Source: Rhizobium lusitanum
GTDB taxonomy: Bacteria > Pseudomonadota > Alphaproteobacteria > Rhizobiales > Rhizobiaceae
NCBI RefSeq assembly: GCF_014189535.1
Contig: NZ_CP050305.1
Location: forward strand, 139,485 to 203,484
Reading direction: 5' to 3'
Length of the DNA: 64,000 bases
Part shown: positions 48,158 through 57,566 of the stretch, piece after piece
Layout: each line of letters opens with the position of its first letter
Numbering within the stretch: position 1 is the first letter of the stretch
Program-made: the position numbers and the translations under genes
The notes under the pieces: generated by a model
What the model was told of the DNA's origin: nothing
Seen by the model: the letters and a program-made list of their open reading frames with translations, nothing else
The model's database searches: none

Positions 48158-48499
48158 TCAAGCTTTGGGAGGCATTCCCAGGTATGACCTGAGGGCACGC
48201 TCTGTAATGTCGCTGGCCGTCGTCTTCAGTTTCAGTGCCTCCAGCTTGGCAGCAATGATCACCGCGCCGGACAAAGCGATCTGGAAGCGCTCCGGCTTTT
48301 CATCGGCGGAGCCAGGATTGAGAGGGACGACCGGTTGTGACTGCTTTTCCGTGGCTGGTGGGTCGGCGGCATTCCGGTTGCCTGCCGGTGCCGCGTGCAT
48401 CCCGTCATAGGAGCCCAGTCTTCCGATGGAATCGGCAATCAAGGAATCCAGGTCTGACAAATTGCGACGTGACTTTGGCAGCGGCGGAATGTCCGTCAT
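48158..48499 (-). CDS. Small protein paired with the VirC1-like ATPase
   Basis: 113 residues if started at MTDIPPLPK (48499), which places it 17 bases after the ParA-like stop; an ATG at 48520 would overlap it. The N-terminal half is disordered. The C-terminal 45 residues (FQIALSGAVIIAAKLEALKL, TASDITERALRSYLGM) could be a ribbon-helix-helix. By position it may be the VirC2-like or ParB-like partner of the ATPase. Confidence 0.65.
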   Translation of the reverse strand: MTDIPPLPKSRRNLSDLDSLIADSIGRLGSYDGMHAAPAGNRNAADPPATEKQSQPVVPLNPGSADEKPERFQIALSGAVIIAAKLEALKLKTTASDITERALRSYLGMPPKA

Positions 48500-48516
48500 G
48501 TCGTCCTCCATTTTCT

Positions 48517-49191
48517 TCATGCAGCTTCGCTGACGATCCTGGTGATATCGGTGATCACGCTGACAATGTTTCCTCGAGCCTTGGCCACCTGCTCGGATTT
48601 GCCTGGGTCTTTCCCGATATGTGCAAGCGAACCCGCCTCTTTCGAAAATTGCTCGTAGACTTTCCGCGCTCGCACGAATGTCGGTAAAGCCGGAAGCTTG
48701 TTGTCGCGGATCATCTGCACGGCATCCTGGAAGGCTGTGGTGTTGGTGTCGATGCCTTCAACGCGATTGAGGATGAGCCTGAGGGGTGCTCGTTTCAGAT
48801 TATTCTCAGCCCACTCGAAGAGTTTTACGGTTTCCACCATTTCCATCACATTGGCTTTCGCCGGCACCAGCGTGATGTCGCTCGAGACGATCGCCGCGAT
48901 CAGCAGGTCGTTCATGGATCCCTGGACGTCGATCAGGATGATTTCGGCATTCGATGTCGTGAGCGCGACTTTCAAATCCTGCGGTGTGTTTGCCGGTACC
49001 ACCATCAGTGATGGTGGCAAGGTACCTGCGCGCTGGCATCGGTTCACCCATTGAAGACAGGATTGCTGCTTTTGATCGGCATCGATGATCAGAACCTTGG
49101 CACCGTTCTGAGCGAGCTCGGATGCGATAAGAAGGCACAATGTCGATTTGCCGACGCCACCCTTTGAGTTCGCAACAGCGATAATGGTCAT
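48517..49191 (-). CDS. VirC1/ParA-like ATPase of the mobilisation region
   Basis: 224 residues. Deviant Walker A ANSKGGVGKSTLCLLIASEL, Walker A' VLIIDADQKQQSCLQWVNR, Walker B EIILIDVQGSMNDLLIAA. The W-V-N-R motif after IIDADQ resembles VirC1 and other ParA-type proteins that bring relaxosomes to the transfer channel. It is divergent from mobC and the relaxase, with the oriT candidate between. GAGGA lies upstream of its ATG. Confidence 0.85.
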   Translation of the reverse strand: MTIIAVANSKGGVGKSTLCLLIASELAQNGAKVLIIDADQKQQSCLQWVNRCQRAGTLPPSLMVVPANTPQDLKVALTTSNAEIILIDVQGSMNDLLIAAIVSSDITLVPAKANVMEMVETVKLFEWAENNLKRAPLRLILNRVEGIDTNTTAFQDAVQMIRDNKLPALPTFVRARKVYEQFSKEAGSLAHIGKDPGKSEQVAKARGNIVSVITDITRIVSEAA

Positions 49192-49560
49192 TCAGCAGAT
49201 CCTCATGGCACGGTGAATGTATTGATATATACCAAATAAATACCAACGGCGCCTTTTGCAAGCGCTATTGCTACAGGCACTGAACGCACGTCTGGCGCTG
49301 CCCGTGGCGATGCATGTGCCGGCCCTCCGGTCAGCGACATCAGTCCCAGAACTGCGGTAGCTGTGCTGGCTTTATGCAGCGCTGTCGCTTGCATCACTGA
49401 TATTAGCTCCAGCCCGTCATGCACTCTTGCCACTGTGTTCCGTTTTAGGAGTGCGCGACCTGTCATCACTGCTGATACTGCCGGAAATGATTGCAGTGCC
49501 GCCACTTTAGTAAGTGATATAAGTAATTGAAATATATGATAAAAGTGAATTATTTGGTTG

Positions 49561-49592
49561 GCAGGATAGCAGTTTTCGGTGTACGAAAACTG
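49561..49592 (-). other. oriT: Origin of transfer with IncP-type nic motif
   Basis: On the minus strand a perfect nine-base inverted repeat (CAGTTTTCG ... CGAAAACTG, 49570-49592) is followed directly by CTATCCTGC. TATCCTG^C is the nic consensus of MOBP relaxases (RP4 oriT, Ti borders), and the repeat-then-nic order is also as in RP4. Predicted nick: between 49562 and 49561 on the minus strand. It lies in the 477-base divergent spacer between the VirC1-like and mobC genes. The remaining spacer is rich in short TGC-containing repeats that may bind the accessory proteins. Confidence 0.8.
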
Positions 49593-49668
49593 TCTGTGCC
49601 CGATGGGCGGCCTAAAGGCTGATTGGCTCGTCCGGCAGTCGCCATAGGGGCGACCGGAGCGTGAAGAG

Positions 49669-50076
49669 ATGAGCGAGATCGGAATTGGACAAAGGCGAGC
49701 AAGCCGAAACAAATCGGTACGCGTCAGGCTGTCGGAGGCCGAATTCTCCGCCCTTACCGCCTTTGCCACGGACGCCGCGCTGCCTACCAGTGAGGTGTTG
49801 AGGCGATTGGCCCGTGAGGCTTCTGGCCTTGGTCCAACTTTTGAGGGAGATGTTTCTAGAAAAATTCAATCGGCAATCGTTCAGCTTCGCAAGATCGGCG
49901 TAAACCTGAACCAGGTTGCGCGTGTTCTGAACAGTGGCCGCACTCCCGGTTATGAGCCTCTGCTGGGCGGCATCGAAAGGCTCGCGAGACTCGTTGCGCA
50001 GCACGAGCGTGATCTCGACTCGCTTCGGGCGAGGGGTCGCGCTCGCGCACGGTGTCTGGTGAGAACCGATGTTTGA
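49669..50076 (+). CDS. mobC: MobC-like relaxosome accessory protein
   Basis: 135 residues. Ribbon-helix-helix N-terminus (SVRVRLSEAEFSALTAFATD, LPTSEVLRRLAREAS), then the MobC motif IQSAIVQLRKIGVNLNQVAR. It should bind oriT and help the relaxase melt the nic region. It starts 77 bases from the oriT repeat and overlaps the relaxase start by eight bases. Confidence 0.88.
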   Translation: MSEIGIGQRRASRNKSVRVRLSEAEFSALTAFATDAALPTSEVLRRLAREASGLGPTFEGDVSRKIQSAIVQLRKIGVNLNQVARVLNSGRTPGYEPLLGGIERLARLVAQHERDLDSLRARGRARARCLVRTDV

Positions 50077-52081
50077 CGTCGACGCCCTCCTGGAATTGCT
50101 CGATGACATCGAGCGACGCAAAGGGCAGCGTGTATCGCCAAGTTCCCCGCCGCCGCAGGGCGTCGATATGCTGTCCATGAGGAAGGTGCGGCAGAAGCCC
50201 GGACCAAAGCGGAAGCGGCCTGGCGCCGTCGGTACGCCCTATACGGGCAGCAAGCCGCGCACGGGCGCCGCACCGATTGATCTGCTGCTCGAAGATGAGT
50301 GGCGCAAGCGCCGTAGGGGTGGGGCAGGCGGGGGCATTTCCCCTGCTCGCAGCCTTAGCCAGGCTGATAAGACCAGGCTGAAATCCGGGCCGAATACCGG
50401 AACAGGTACTGCGGGAGCGAAGACGGAAACTCGCATCCAGGTCGTTGGTCCGCAGGAACGGCTTGCGATCGCCGGGGGATCACAGCCGGCCGTCGTCAAG
50501 CTCGTGAGCTTTGCTGCCGGTGGTGTCCGTGTCGCAAAACTTCTTACCTATCAGAGCCGGGATGGCGAATTGGCGGTCGAGCGCGAGACCGGCGCGCAGA
50601 TGGCGGGCGGGCAGTGGATCCAGGCGCTCGCCGACGAATGGGCGGAGGAGGACGGCCGTCAGCCTTCTAAGGACGTGCTGCGGCTCTCGCTGTCTGTTCG
50701 TTCGGATTCCGATGAAACCATCGGCGCGGCGTTGAAGGAGGCCTTGCCCGGTCATCGGATCGCTTGGGCGAGCCGGCCGACTGAGGCGGGAGGGGGGCGG
50801 GTCGTCGACGTCGTGACGAGTGCTGCGGCGAGCGCCCATCCTAAGCAGCACAAAGTGCAGCGCATCTACGACAATCGGAAATCACTGGCGGGCCTCGCAG
50901 CGCGGCTCGAAGACGCGTTCGGCGCCGGCACGGGAATCGAGGTTCATGGCTTTGCCCATGGGGTTGAGGGTGTCGGCCGTTATCTTGCCCAGGTCCGCAA
51001 GGGGACGCGCCTTGCCGTGTGGTCGGTTCGCATGGACAAAAGCGGATCTTTTGTTGGAGATGTCGTAATCGAAGCCGGCTCGACGTCTCTTGCGGAAGCG
51101 AAGGACTGGAAGCGGGATCTCCGCTCGCAGGAACGACGCGACGTCGCCCATATCATCTTTAGCGCAAAGCCCGGCACGCCGAGGGAACGCTTCGTTGACG
51201 CCGTGCGCGGGACGCTCGCCCGTGAGTTTGCCGGGCATCGTTACGCCTTTGTGTTGCATGAGGATCGACAACATCTGCATGTTCACGCGGCGGTGAAAAT
51301 GCTGTCTGAGACCGGCCAGCGTCTCCATCCGCGCATCCAGGATTTTAAGCGCTGGCGCCAGACGCTGGCCAAGGAAGCGCGTGAGCGGGATATACCAATG
51401 GACGCGGTGAGCCGCTTCGAGCGAGCCAACCCGCCCGGCTACAAGCTGAAGGATATCCGTCGCGTTCAACGCGGGATGGCCACGGACAATGCGCGCCGGC
51501 GCGTCGAAGCGGTGAAGAATGGCGCCGTTCACATTCCAGTTCGGGAAGAGGGTAAGCGCCGTGCGGCCGCCGCAGCGCATGGTTGGGGTCACGTGGCAGC
51601 CATCGCCGCGCAGGCCGTTCCAGAGATTGCTCGGGAGGCCGGCGTGCTGCGTCTCTATCGCGCCGAGCGGCCGGGATCTCGTTCTTCGGCACCGATCTTT
51701 ACCCGCGACCGCGCCCAGGCTGCGGAACTGGCACAGCGGTATGGTGGAGCGCTGAGCTTCATCGATGTTCGTCCGACCGAGATGCATCACATCACGGCGG
51801 CTCGCAACCAGTCTAGCATGGAGGGCGGCAGTGACCGCTTCGTGGTCGCCCGCGACCTGGCAGACACGATGCGCCTGGTTCCTCCAGCAGAAGCAACCAC
51901 CACAACGATTATGCGGTTTCGCCGACGCAGCGAGATCGCCGGCGAATACCAATCCCCCGGATATCAGGCAGGCACAGCGACAAAGGAGACCGACGACATG
52001 GCAAATCTCGATATTATGAAAACCTCCTTTGCGGAGATGGATGAGCAGATGGAGGTCATCCGGAAAAAATCTCCCGGCTGA
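50069..52081 (+). CDS. VirD2-like MOBP relaxase
   Basis: 670 residues. After a ~150-residue basic, proline-rich N-terminus, the relaxase domain begins (SFAAGGVRVAKLLTYQSRDG) and contains the histidine triad motif HEDRQHLHVHAAVKM near residue 405. This type forms a phosphotyrosine link at nic and pilots the strand through a type IV channel. No type IV secretion genes are in the window, so the plasmid may be mobilisable only. The C-terminal frame ends IRKKSPG at 52081, where it overlaps and may be frameshifted from the LPD7 gene. Confidence 0.88.
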   Translation: MFDVDALLELLDDIERRKGQRVSPSSPPPQGVDMLSMRKVRQKPGPKRKRPGAVGTPYTGSKPRTGAAPIDLLLEDEWRKRRRGGAGGGISPARSLSQADKTRLKSGPNTGTGTAGAKTETRIQVVGPQERLAIAGGSQPAVVKLVSFAAGGVRVAKLLTYQSRDGELAVERETGAQMAGGQWIQALADEWAEEDGRQPSKDVLRLSLSVRSDSDETIGAALKEALPGHRIAWASRPTEAGGGRVVDVVTSAAASAHPKQHKVQRIYDNRKSLAGLAARLEDAFGAGTGIEVHGFAHGVEGVGRYLAQVRKGTRLAVWSVRMDKSGSFVGDVVIEAGSTSLAEAKDWKRDLRSQERRDVAHIIFSAKPGTPRERFVDAVRGTLAREFAGHRYAFVLHEDRQHLHVHAAVKMLSETGQRLHPRIQDFKRWRQTLAKEARERDIPMDAVSRFERANPPGYKLKDIRRVQRGMATDNARRRVEAVKNGAVHIPVREEGKRRAAAAAHGWGHVAAIAAQAVPEIAREAGVLRLYRAERPGSRSSAPIFTRDRAQAAELAQRYGGALSFIDVRPTEMHHITAARNQSSMEGGSDRFVVARDLADTMRLVPPAEATTTTIMRFRRRSEIAGEYQSPGYQAGTATKETDDMANLDIMKTSFAEMDEQMEVIRKKSPG

Positions 52082-53288
52082 CCGCCAGCCACAAATCGAT
52101 GGACTGCATAGCAAGCTGAAGCAGACGCAGCAGGAGATGCTCAAGGCACAAGAGACGATCGAGAAGAGACGGGGAACCGTCGAGGGTGAGACCTTTGTCC
52201 AGCCCGTCAAACATGAGTTCAGCCAATTCGCGGCTGAGGAGCGGGGTGAGGTGATCCGCTATGTCAATCGCAAGGCGAATGGCAGCGTGGGCGCCGTTGC
52301 GTTCACCGATCATGGCGACAAAGTCGAGATTGCTCGTTGGAAGGACCGCGAAACAGTGCTGGCGGCCATGCAGGTGGCTTCGCAGAAATGGGACGCTTTG
52401 ACGATCAACGGAACCGACGGTTACAAGGCGATCGCCGTCGAGCTTGCCGCGGAGCATGGGTTTAAGGTTACGAGCCCTGAGCTGCAGGATAAACTTGTTG
52501 CTGCCAGTGAGCGGATTGCCAAGGAACGGACTAGCCGTGCCGGAATAGCACCTGGCCTGGGTGGGGAGGAGACGAGAGTGGAAATGCAAGGAGAAGCAAC
52601 TGTGCCCGCTGCCCTGCAGTTGCCCGCCCGCGAAACACCAGCACCGGTCGTCGACGGCGACAAGGTCAGGCCTGCCGACCGCGACCGGGGTGCGATGCTT
52701 GCCGCGATGCGTGAAGCTTCGAAGAAATGGGATACAATCACAGTCAACGGAACCGACCGGGACAAGGCGTCGGCCGTCGAGCTTGCGGCTGAATACGGCT
52801 TCAAGATCAGCAATCCCGAGCTGCAGGATAAGCTTGTTGTTGCACAGGAGAAAGTCGAGCAGCGCCGGCAGAAAGAGCAAGCTCGCGAAGAAAGGCGACC
52901 TGGCTTCACGGAAGGCTCAGCCAAGCAGGGACCGGGCCAAAAGACGGACATCGAGATCGAGCTGGCTCTCCAGACTGTACGAGAGAGAACGGATACTGAG
53001 GCACAGCGCGAGGTTCGTCAGGCCGAGCACAGTACTGCCACGAATGAGCGGCCGATCGATGGCGGTGGGGAGGATCACGCATATCGGACGCAAGCCGAAG
53101 CGCGTGCGGCCGTTCGTGCTGAACGCGCGGTAGATCAGAACCCATCAAAGCCTATCCCGGCCGATGTGAACCAGTCGCCTGAAATTGAGCGCCAACGCCA
53201 AATCCAGCAGGAGCTGTTGGCCGAGAAGCAAGCGAATCATCAGGCTGAAACGCAGAGACAGTCCCAGAAAGCGCGTCCACGGCAGTAG
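52041..53288 (+). CDS. LPD7-domain protein, possibly the split C-terminus of the relaxase
   Basis: 415 residues from the ATG at 52041, which lies inside the relaxase 3' end and has no clear ribosome-binding site. Two LPD7 repeats of ~70 residues (WDALTINGTDGYKAIAVELA with AAEHGF; WDTITVNGTDRDKASAVELA with AAEYGF) are followed by a charged coiled coil rich in Gln, Glu and Arg. LPD7 is an accessory domain of conjugation proteins. Relaxase KK and LPD7 NLPADRQ can be joined at the A6 run at ~52065, so a single +1 event would fuse both. Confidence 0.75.
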   Translation: MSRWRSSGKNLPADRQPQIDGLHSKLKQTQQEMLKAQETIEKRRGTVEGETFVQPVKHEFSQFAAEERGEVIRYVNRKANGSVGAVAFTDHGDKVEIARWKDRETVLAAMQVASQKWDALTINGTDGYKAIAVELAAEHGFKVTSPELQDKLVAASERIAKERTSRAGIAPGLGGEETRVEMQGEATVPAALQLPARETPAPVVDGDKVRPADRDRGAMLAAMREASKKWDTITVNGTDRDKASAVELAAEYGFKISNPELQDKLVVAQEKVEQRRQKEQAREERRPGFTEGSAKQGPGQKTDIEIELALQTVRERTDTEAQREVRQAEHSTATNERPIDGGGEDHAYRTQAEARAAVRAERAVDQNPSKPIPADVNQSPEIERQRQIQQELLAEKQANHQAETQRQSQKARPRQ

Positions 53289-53660
53289 CGAAACATAAGA
53301 GCTTGGACGTCTACTCCAGAAATGAGTTCAGTCTTCTTCTGTATTAATGGTTGCAGATAAATACAAACTTACAAATTCAGATAGAGGATCGTGCGATCAC
53401 CGCTTCCCGATCAGGCCGCTCGCCTTCAAGTATTATTCCCGAAAAAGTCAGAACAATCTATGGACGCGACAGGGCCGTGTGCTAGGCTTCAATGAGAGGG
53501 GATTGGGGGATAATTGCAGTCCCGCTCACACCTTGACCAAGATGCTTTATGCAATGTCGAGGACTGAAGCCAGGACGGGGACTGCAACTATGCGCCAACC
53601 GCGGTCTTATGCGGGCGGGCCTTGACCGAGGAATGATCTTTGGCAGACTGTGTCAGCCAA
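53289..53660. other. Intergenic stretch without a gene
   Basis: About 370 bases between the converging LPD7 and VOC genes; no reading frame or repeat that I can support. Confidence 0.4.
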
Positions 53661-54059
53661 TCAACGACCACTAAAGCGTCGTCTCGCCGCCTCGGTAACG
53701 GGCGTATAAAGAGCGACGCGGGTGCCCTCGGGGTCGGAGAACTGGACCGTGCGATTGCCCCATGGCAAATCCTTAGGCTCATGCACCACCTCGACTTGGT
53801 CTTTAAGCCGTGAGAATTCCGCATCGACGTCTGATACCATGAACTCAAGGATGGCGCTTTTATTGGCGCGGGGCTCCGCACTGCCCTCCTTAAACATAGC
53901 TACCGTCTCCGCGCTCCCTATTGCCAAAGCCGCACCTGGTGTGACGATCTCGGCGAAGACGGGAGCAAGCCAGTCCGCGCGGTAGCCCGTCACCAGCTCG
54001 TAGAAGGCCACCATCCTTTTGATGTCCGAAGCGACGAGACGGGTGGATGTAAATTTCAT
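53661..54059 (-). CDS. VOC-superfamily (glyoxalase/bleomycin resistance) protein
   Basis: 132 residues. The two beta-alpha-beta-beta-beta modules of the fold are visible: RLVASDIKRMVAFYELVTGY at the start and VQFSDPEGTRVALYTP at the end. The substrate is unknown. It is divergent from the WYL regulator (start 54148), which probably controls it. Confidence 0.85.
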   Translation of the reverse strand: MKFTSTRLVASDIKRMVAFYELVTGYRADWLAPVFAEIVTPGAALAIGSAETVAMFKEGSAEPRANKSAILEFMVSDVDAEFSRLKDQVEVVHEPKDLPWGNRTVQFSDPEGTRVALYTPVTEAARRRFSGR

Positions 54060-54147
54060 AATTTTCTCCTTCAGTCGTAATGGGCTCTTTCCCCGCTATT
54101 GTGACACAGTCATGCTGACAGCGTTGTGGCAGCAGGAGGCGGCAGCT

Positions 54148-54680
54148 ATGCGAAAAGCGGAACGGCTTTTTCAGATCATCCAGATCCTTCGAAGGTCGAG
54201 CCGCCCAGTCACCTCGGCGCAGCTTGCGGATGAACTCGAGGTCGCGCGACGAACCATCTACCGTGACATCGCGCACCTGATTGGCCAGCGCGTTCCCATC
54301 GACGGGGAAGCAGGGTTCGGTTACGTCCTCGATCCGCGATACGACATGCCGCCGCTGATGCTGACAGCCGAGGAAATCGAGGCCGTTTTGCTCGGCGTTC
54401 AAATGGTGGCAAAGCTGGGTGACGCCGCCATCACGAATGCCGCCAGAGATGTCATCGCAAAGATTGCGTCCACAATACCGAGCGACCTTCTTCCCTTTAT
54501 TGCCGAACCCGCAGTCAGCCTGAAACCCGGCGAGGTCATTAACGGCTTGTTGTTCGACACCCGTCCACTCAGGCAGGCGATTAGGGAGGGACGAAAAATG
54601 CAGCTCGAATATTGCGCGGCGAATGGCGAGGTAACCCGCCGTATCGTTTGGCCCGTGCTTCTAGGCTATGCGGACGCGCA
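54148..54680 (+). pseudogene. WYL-type regulator, 5' part (split by the RIT element)
   Basis: From the ATG at 54148 (AGGAGG nine bases upstream): HTH_11 domain (RLFQIIQILRRSSRPVTSAQ, ARRTIYRDIAHL), then the WYL domain start (LRQAIREGRKMQLEYCAANG, VWPVLLGYADA). Family similarity stops at 54680. The remaining 82 bases of open frame are read from the inserted element. The missing C-terminus is at 62772-62946. Joined at CGCA the gene encodes 235 residues, the normal size of YafY-type regulators. Confidence 0.9.
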
Positions 54681-54706
54681 TAATGCCGACATTCGGATTA
54701 TGCCGA
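54677..54706 (+). repeat. Left inverted repeat of the RIT element
   Basis: Thirty bases, starting CGCATAATGCCGAC; itself an imperfect palindrome (GCATAATGCCG / CGGATTATGC), as expected for paired tyrosine-recombinase binding sites. Reverse complement of 62714-62743 with two mismatches. Confidence 0.85.
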
Positions 54707-54890
54707 ACTGTTGGCGACGCGGCTTTTTCGGGCCGGGATTCCAGCTTCTCAACTCGGCATAAATAGCTCGCATAATATCAATGCTTATCGGCGCATGATC
54801 CAATCGATCAGGACAGTCCGTCGGTCTCCTGTGTCGCGGTTCAGGTTGCCGAAAGTTCCATGCTCATTCCGGCGTGATTTTCTTCTGCGA
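54707..54890. other. Left sub-terminal region of the RIT element
   Basis: No gene. Host-like frame continues to a stop at 54762 but carries no similarity. Confidence 0.4.
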
Positions 54891-56915
54891 TTATTGATGA
54901 GCCAATAGAACACGCCCGTCCCACTCGGCATTCGTTTGCTCGCCAGCCCGTGACACGAGGCTGCTGCGTTCAAAAGACTGCGCCAGCGCCTGCCTCGGCG
55001 CGTTGAAGTCGGGTTGCGTCGAAACCAGAGTGACCAGCGAGAGCGGGCGATAGATCCGCTCTTCCATGACCGAGCCGATCCAAAGCGGTACAATCTGTCC
55101 GTTTGTGACTCCCAGGTCGGTTGCCCACAGTCGAAGAACGAGACGCGAACTGGCCGCGGTTGTCGTGTCCGCAGATCGCACGAACGTGAGATATGGAAGA
55201 CGTCCGCTTGCGAACAGAGGAACCAAAGGGACACCAGCAGCGTCGGTGGATGCAGTGAGCCATTTGAGGGCGGTCGCCGGCGTCCAACCGATGGATGGCT
55301 CCCAACCGTCTTGCTGCAAAATATTCTCCAAACCCCGCAGACTGCCCGCCCACTGGAACGTCAGCGGTTCCTCCTCTTCGCCGGTGAGATCGATCCGCCG
55401 CGCGGGTAGCGTCTGCCAACCTGTCGCCCACCAGTCGGCAACAGCCGTGATCTGTGTCGCGCTCTTGGCTGCATACCGCTCCACATCCGTCGCGTGGCTT
55501 CGATAGATGTTGCCTCCGCCGGCAAGGAGAAGTGCCAGGGACGCGGCGACAAGCAAGGAAGGGGATCCTATTCGTTCGACCGGCCGACGCAGATAGAAGA
55601 GGCCGAGCAGGATCAGCCACGCAGATCCGAATGCCGCCCCGCCAACCACGTCGGAAAACCAATGCGCGCCGAGGTACAGACGGGAGAACGCGATCAGGAA
55701 GATCAGAGCCGCTGCGCCCAGGGCGACGGTCAGCTGCAGCGCGGGACGAAGCTCGCGGGCAATGAGAAACGCGAGGAAACCGTAGAGCACCATGTTCGTC
55801 GTGCTATGGCCGCTTGGGAAGGAAAACGCGCTCCAGCCGGAATAGAGCAACTCATCTGGTCTCGCTCTGTGGAGTGTAACTTTGATGACGGTGTTGAGGG
55901 CCGACGCCCCTGCGACAGCAACCAGCCAGAAAACAGCCGTGCGCCATGCACGTTTCCACAGGAGCCATAGGAACACGATGGCCGTGACCGCCACCACGAC
56001 TCTGGTATCGCCAAGCTCCGTGATGCCGATCATGATCGCATCGCCCACTGGAGTGCGAACCTCCTGCAGTGCATTGTAGATGGCGCTGTCGGCAAGAACC
56101 AGCGGATCACCGTTGATCACGTCCTCGAGGACGCCGAAGAACAGCCAGGCCGCGCCGCCGAGGAGGACAAGCATTAAGGCGAGGACCCGCACTTCGGAAC
56201 GCTCCGGGTCGAGCAGGCTGGCGACACTGCGGCTGAGCCATATGTCGCGGGTCTCAGCCCAGTTCCGCATCTCTGCGATGCCAACGGCCAGAAGTGGAGC
56301 AGCACGCCTCAGCGTCCATCGCACCAAATGCAATGCGCCCCAGCCCGCAACAAGCAGGATGCTTAGAAGGATTGCCAGCGGCTTTGCGGCTGGACCAAGA
56401 GCGCCGAATGCAGCGCCGGCGAGAACGCCGGGAATAACGTGTAACGGTGCCCAGACAAGCGCCGACGCGATGTTGACGGCATAGAACCGCCTCACCGACA
56501 TTCCGAGCATGCCCGCGAGAAGGGGGACGAAGGCGCGAACCCCCGGTGCAAACCGGGCGATGAATACGCTCTTATCGCCGTGCCGCTTGAAGAAGGCTTC
56601 GCTGCGTTCAATCAGTCCCGGGTACCTGTTCACTGGCCAGCGCCCAAGAATCTCGCGGTGGTACCGGTGGCCAAGCCAGAAAGAGACACCGTCCCCGACG
56701 ATCGCGCCTGATGTCGCTGCGGCCAGTAAAGGCCACAGCGACAGGACACCACTCGGAACGAGCGCACTCAGCGCCAGTATCACCGCCGTGCCTGGAACGA
56801 TGACGCCGATCATTGGGATCGACTCAGAGAGCGCAAGCAGGAACACTGCGAAATAGGCAATGTGCGAATGCGCGCTCAGCCAGTCGATTACCGATGAGAC
56901 CAAGGACGTTACCAT
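54891..56915 (-). CDS. DedA-PAP2-LssY C-terminal fusion protein
   Basis: 674 residues. Residues ~20-200: DedA/SNARE-associated membrane domain (ESIPMIGVIVPGTAVILALS, FIARFAPGVRAFVPLLAGML). Residues ~275-450: PAP2 phosphatase with the signature KVTLHRARPDELL, FPSGHSTTNMVLYGF and SRLYLGAHWFSDVVGG. Residues ~490-674: LssY C-terminal domain. Multi-pass inner-membrane protein; PAP2 enzymes dephosphorylate lipid phosphates such as undecaprenyl diphosphate, and DedA proteins are linked to undecaprenyl phosphate transport. Last gene of the cargo operon, 12 bases after the PAP2 gene. Confidence 0.9.
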   Translation of the reverse strand: MVTSLVSSVIDWLSAHSHIAYFAVFLLALSESIPMIGVIVPGTAVILALSALVPSGVLSLWPLLAAATSGAIVGDGVSFWLGHRYHREILGRWPVNRYPGLIERSEAFFKRHGDKSVFIARFAPGVRAFVPLLAGMLGMSVRRFYAVNIASALVWAPLHVIPGVLAGAAFGALGPAAKPLAILLSILLVAGWGALHLVRWTLRRAAPLLAVGIAEMRNWAETRDIWLSRSVASLLDPERSEVRVLALMLVLLGGAAWLFFGVLEDVINGDPLVLADSAIYNALQEVRTPVGDAIMIGITELGDTRVVVAVTAIVFLWLLWKRAWRTAVFWLVAVAGASALNTVIKVTLHRARPDELLYSGWSAFSFPSGHSTTNMVLYGFLAFLIARELRPALQLTVALGAAALIFLIAFSRLYLGAHWFSDVVGGAAFGSAWLILLGLFYLRRPVERIGSPSLLVAASLALLLAGGGNIYRSHATDVERYAAKSATQITAVADWWATGWQTLPARRIDLTGEEEEPLTFQWAGSLRGLENILQQDGWEPSIGWTPATALKWLTASTDAAGVPLVPLFASGRLPYLTFVRSADTTTAASSRLVLRLWATDLGVTNGQIVPLWIGSVMEERIYRPLSLVTLVSTQPDFNAPRQALAQSFERSSLVSRAGEQTNAEWDGRVLLAHQ

Positions 56916-56927
56916 TGCCAGCCGTCC

Positions 56928-57479
56928 TTATAGGATGTTGGTGATCAGGCGGTCGGCTCGAGTGCCTTCCCGATACACCGCACGGACAATGATTGCTGCG
57001 ACAACCCCGGTCAGCGCGCCTCCGAGAACGTCACTGGCATAATGGGTCCCGATATAAACACGGGAGAAGGTGACCAGGCAGGCCGCGACAAGGAAGGCAA
57101 GTCCAGCGCGACGTGAGCCATGAAGGAGAAAGGCCGCCGCAATCGCAAAGGTTGCCGTTGCATGGTCTGACGGAAACGAAAAGTCAGCGCTTCGTTCGAT
57201 CAACAGATTGGTTACACCGCCGTCATAAGGGCGGCTCCTGTGAATGAAGAGAAGAATAAGCTGGTTGATGCCGAGCCCCAGTAGAAACGAGAACCCGGTC
57301 GCGACGATGACATGCCGTATGTGCAGCCTGTCCGGTCCGCGCCACCATTGAACGGCGACCGCCAGAACCATAAGCGGAACGCCAATACTGGAGATCCAGA
57401 TCATCAGAAGATCGAGAGCAGCGCTATGTCCGGCCAGTCCGTTGATCGTATGCGTTACAGAGGCGTCGAGTTCATACAT
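56928..57479 (-). CDS. PAP2-family membrane phosphatase
   Basis: 183 residues with five or six predicted membrane helices. PAP2 motifs: FIHRSRPYDGG (K/R-x6-R-P region), FPSDHATATFAIA, and SRVYIGTHYASDVLGG. Similar to BcrC-type undecaprenyl diphosphatases, which confer bacitracin tolerance. Cargo of the RIT element; it follows the MFS gene by 87 bases. Confidence 0.88.
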   Translation of the reverse strand: MYELDASVTHTINGLAGHSAALDLLMIWISSIGVPLMVLAVAVQWWRGPDRLHIRHVIVATGFSFLLGLGINQLILLFIHRSRPYDGGVTNLLIERSADFSFPSDHATATFAIAAAFLLHGSRRAGLAFLVAACLVTFSRVYIGTHYASDVLGGALTGVVAAIIVRAVYREGTRADRLITNIL

Positions 57480-57566
57480 TAGCAGTCTCCAGTTTGCCTC
57501 AAGCAGCCTCAGGCGCGCTGCCTTGGTGATTTATTTGAAGGGACTACATGGCCGGGCGGCAGGTGC

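Noticed and set aside
50882..52210. 442-codon minus-strand frame opposite the relaxase
   Set aside because: Relaxase frame carries the His motif and overlaps mobC correctly; the antisense frame is a high-GC shadow.
52056..52880. 274-codon minus-strand frame opposite the LPD7 gene
   Set aside because: Its apparent internal repeats merely mirror the two LPD7 repeats on the other strand.
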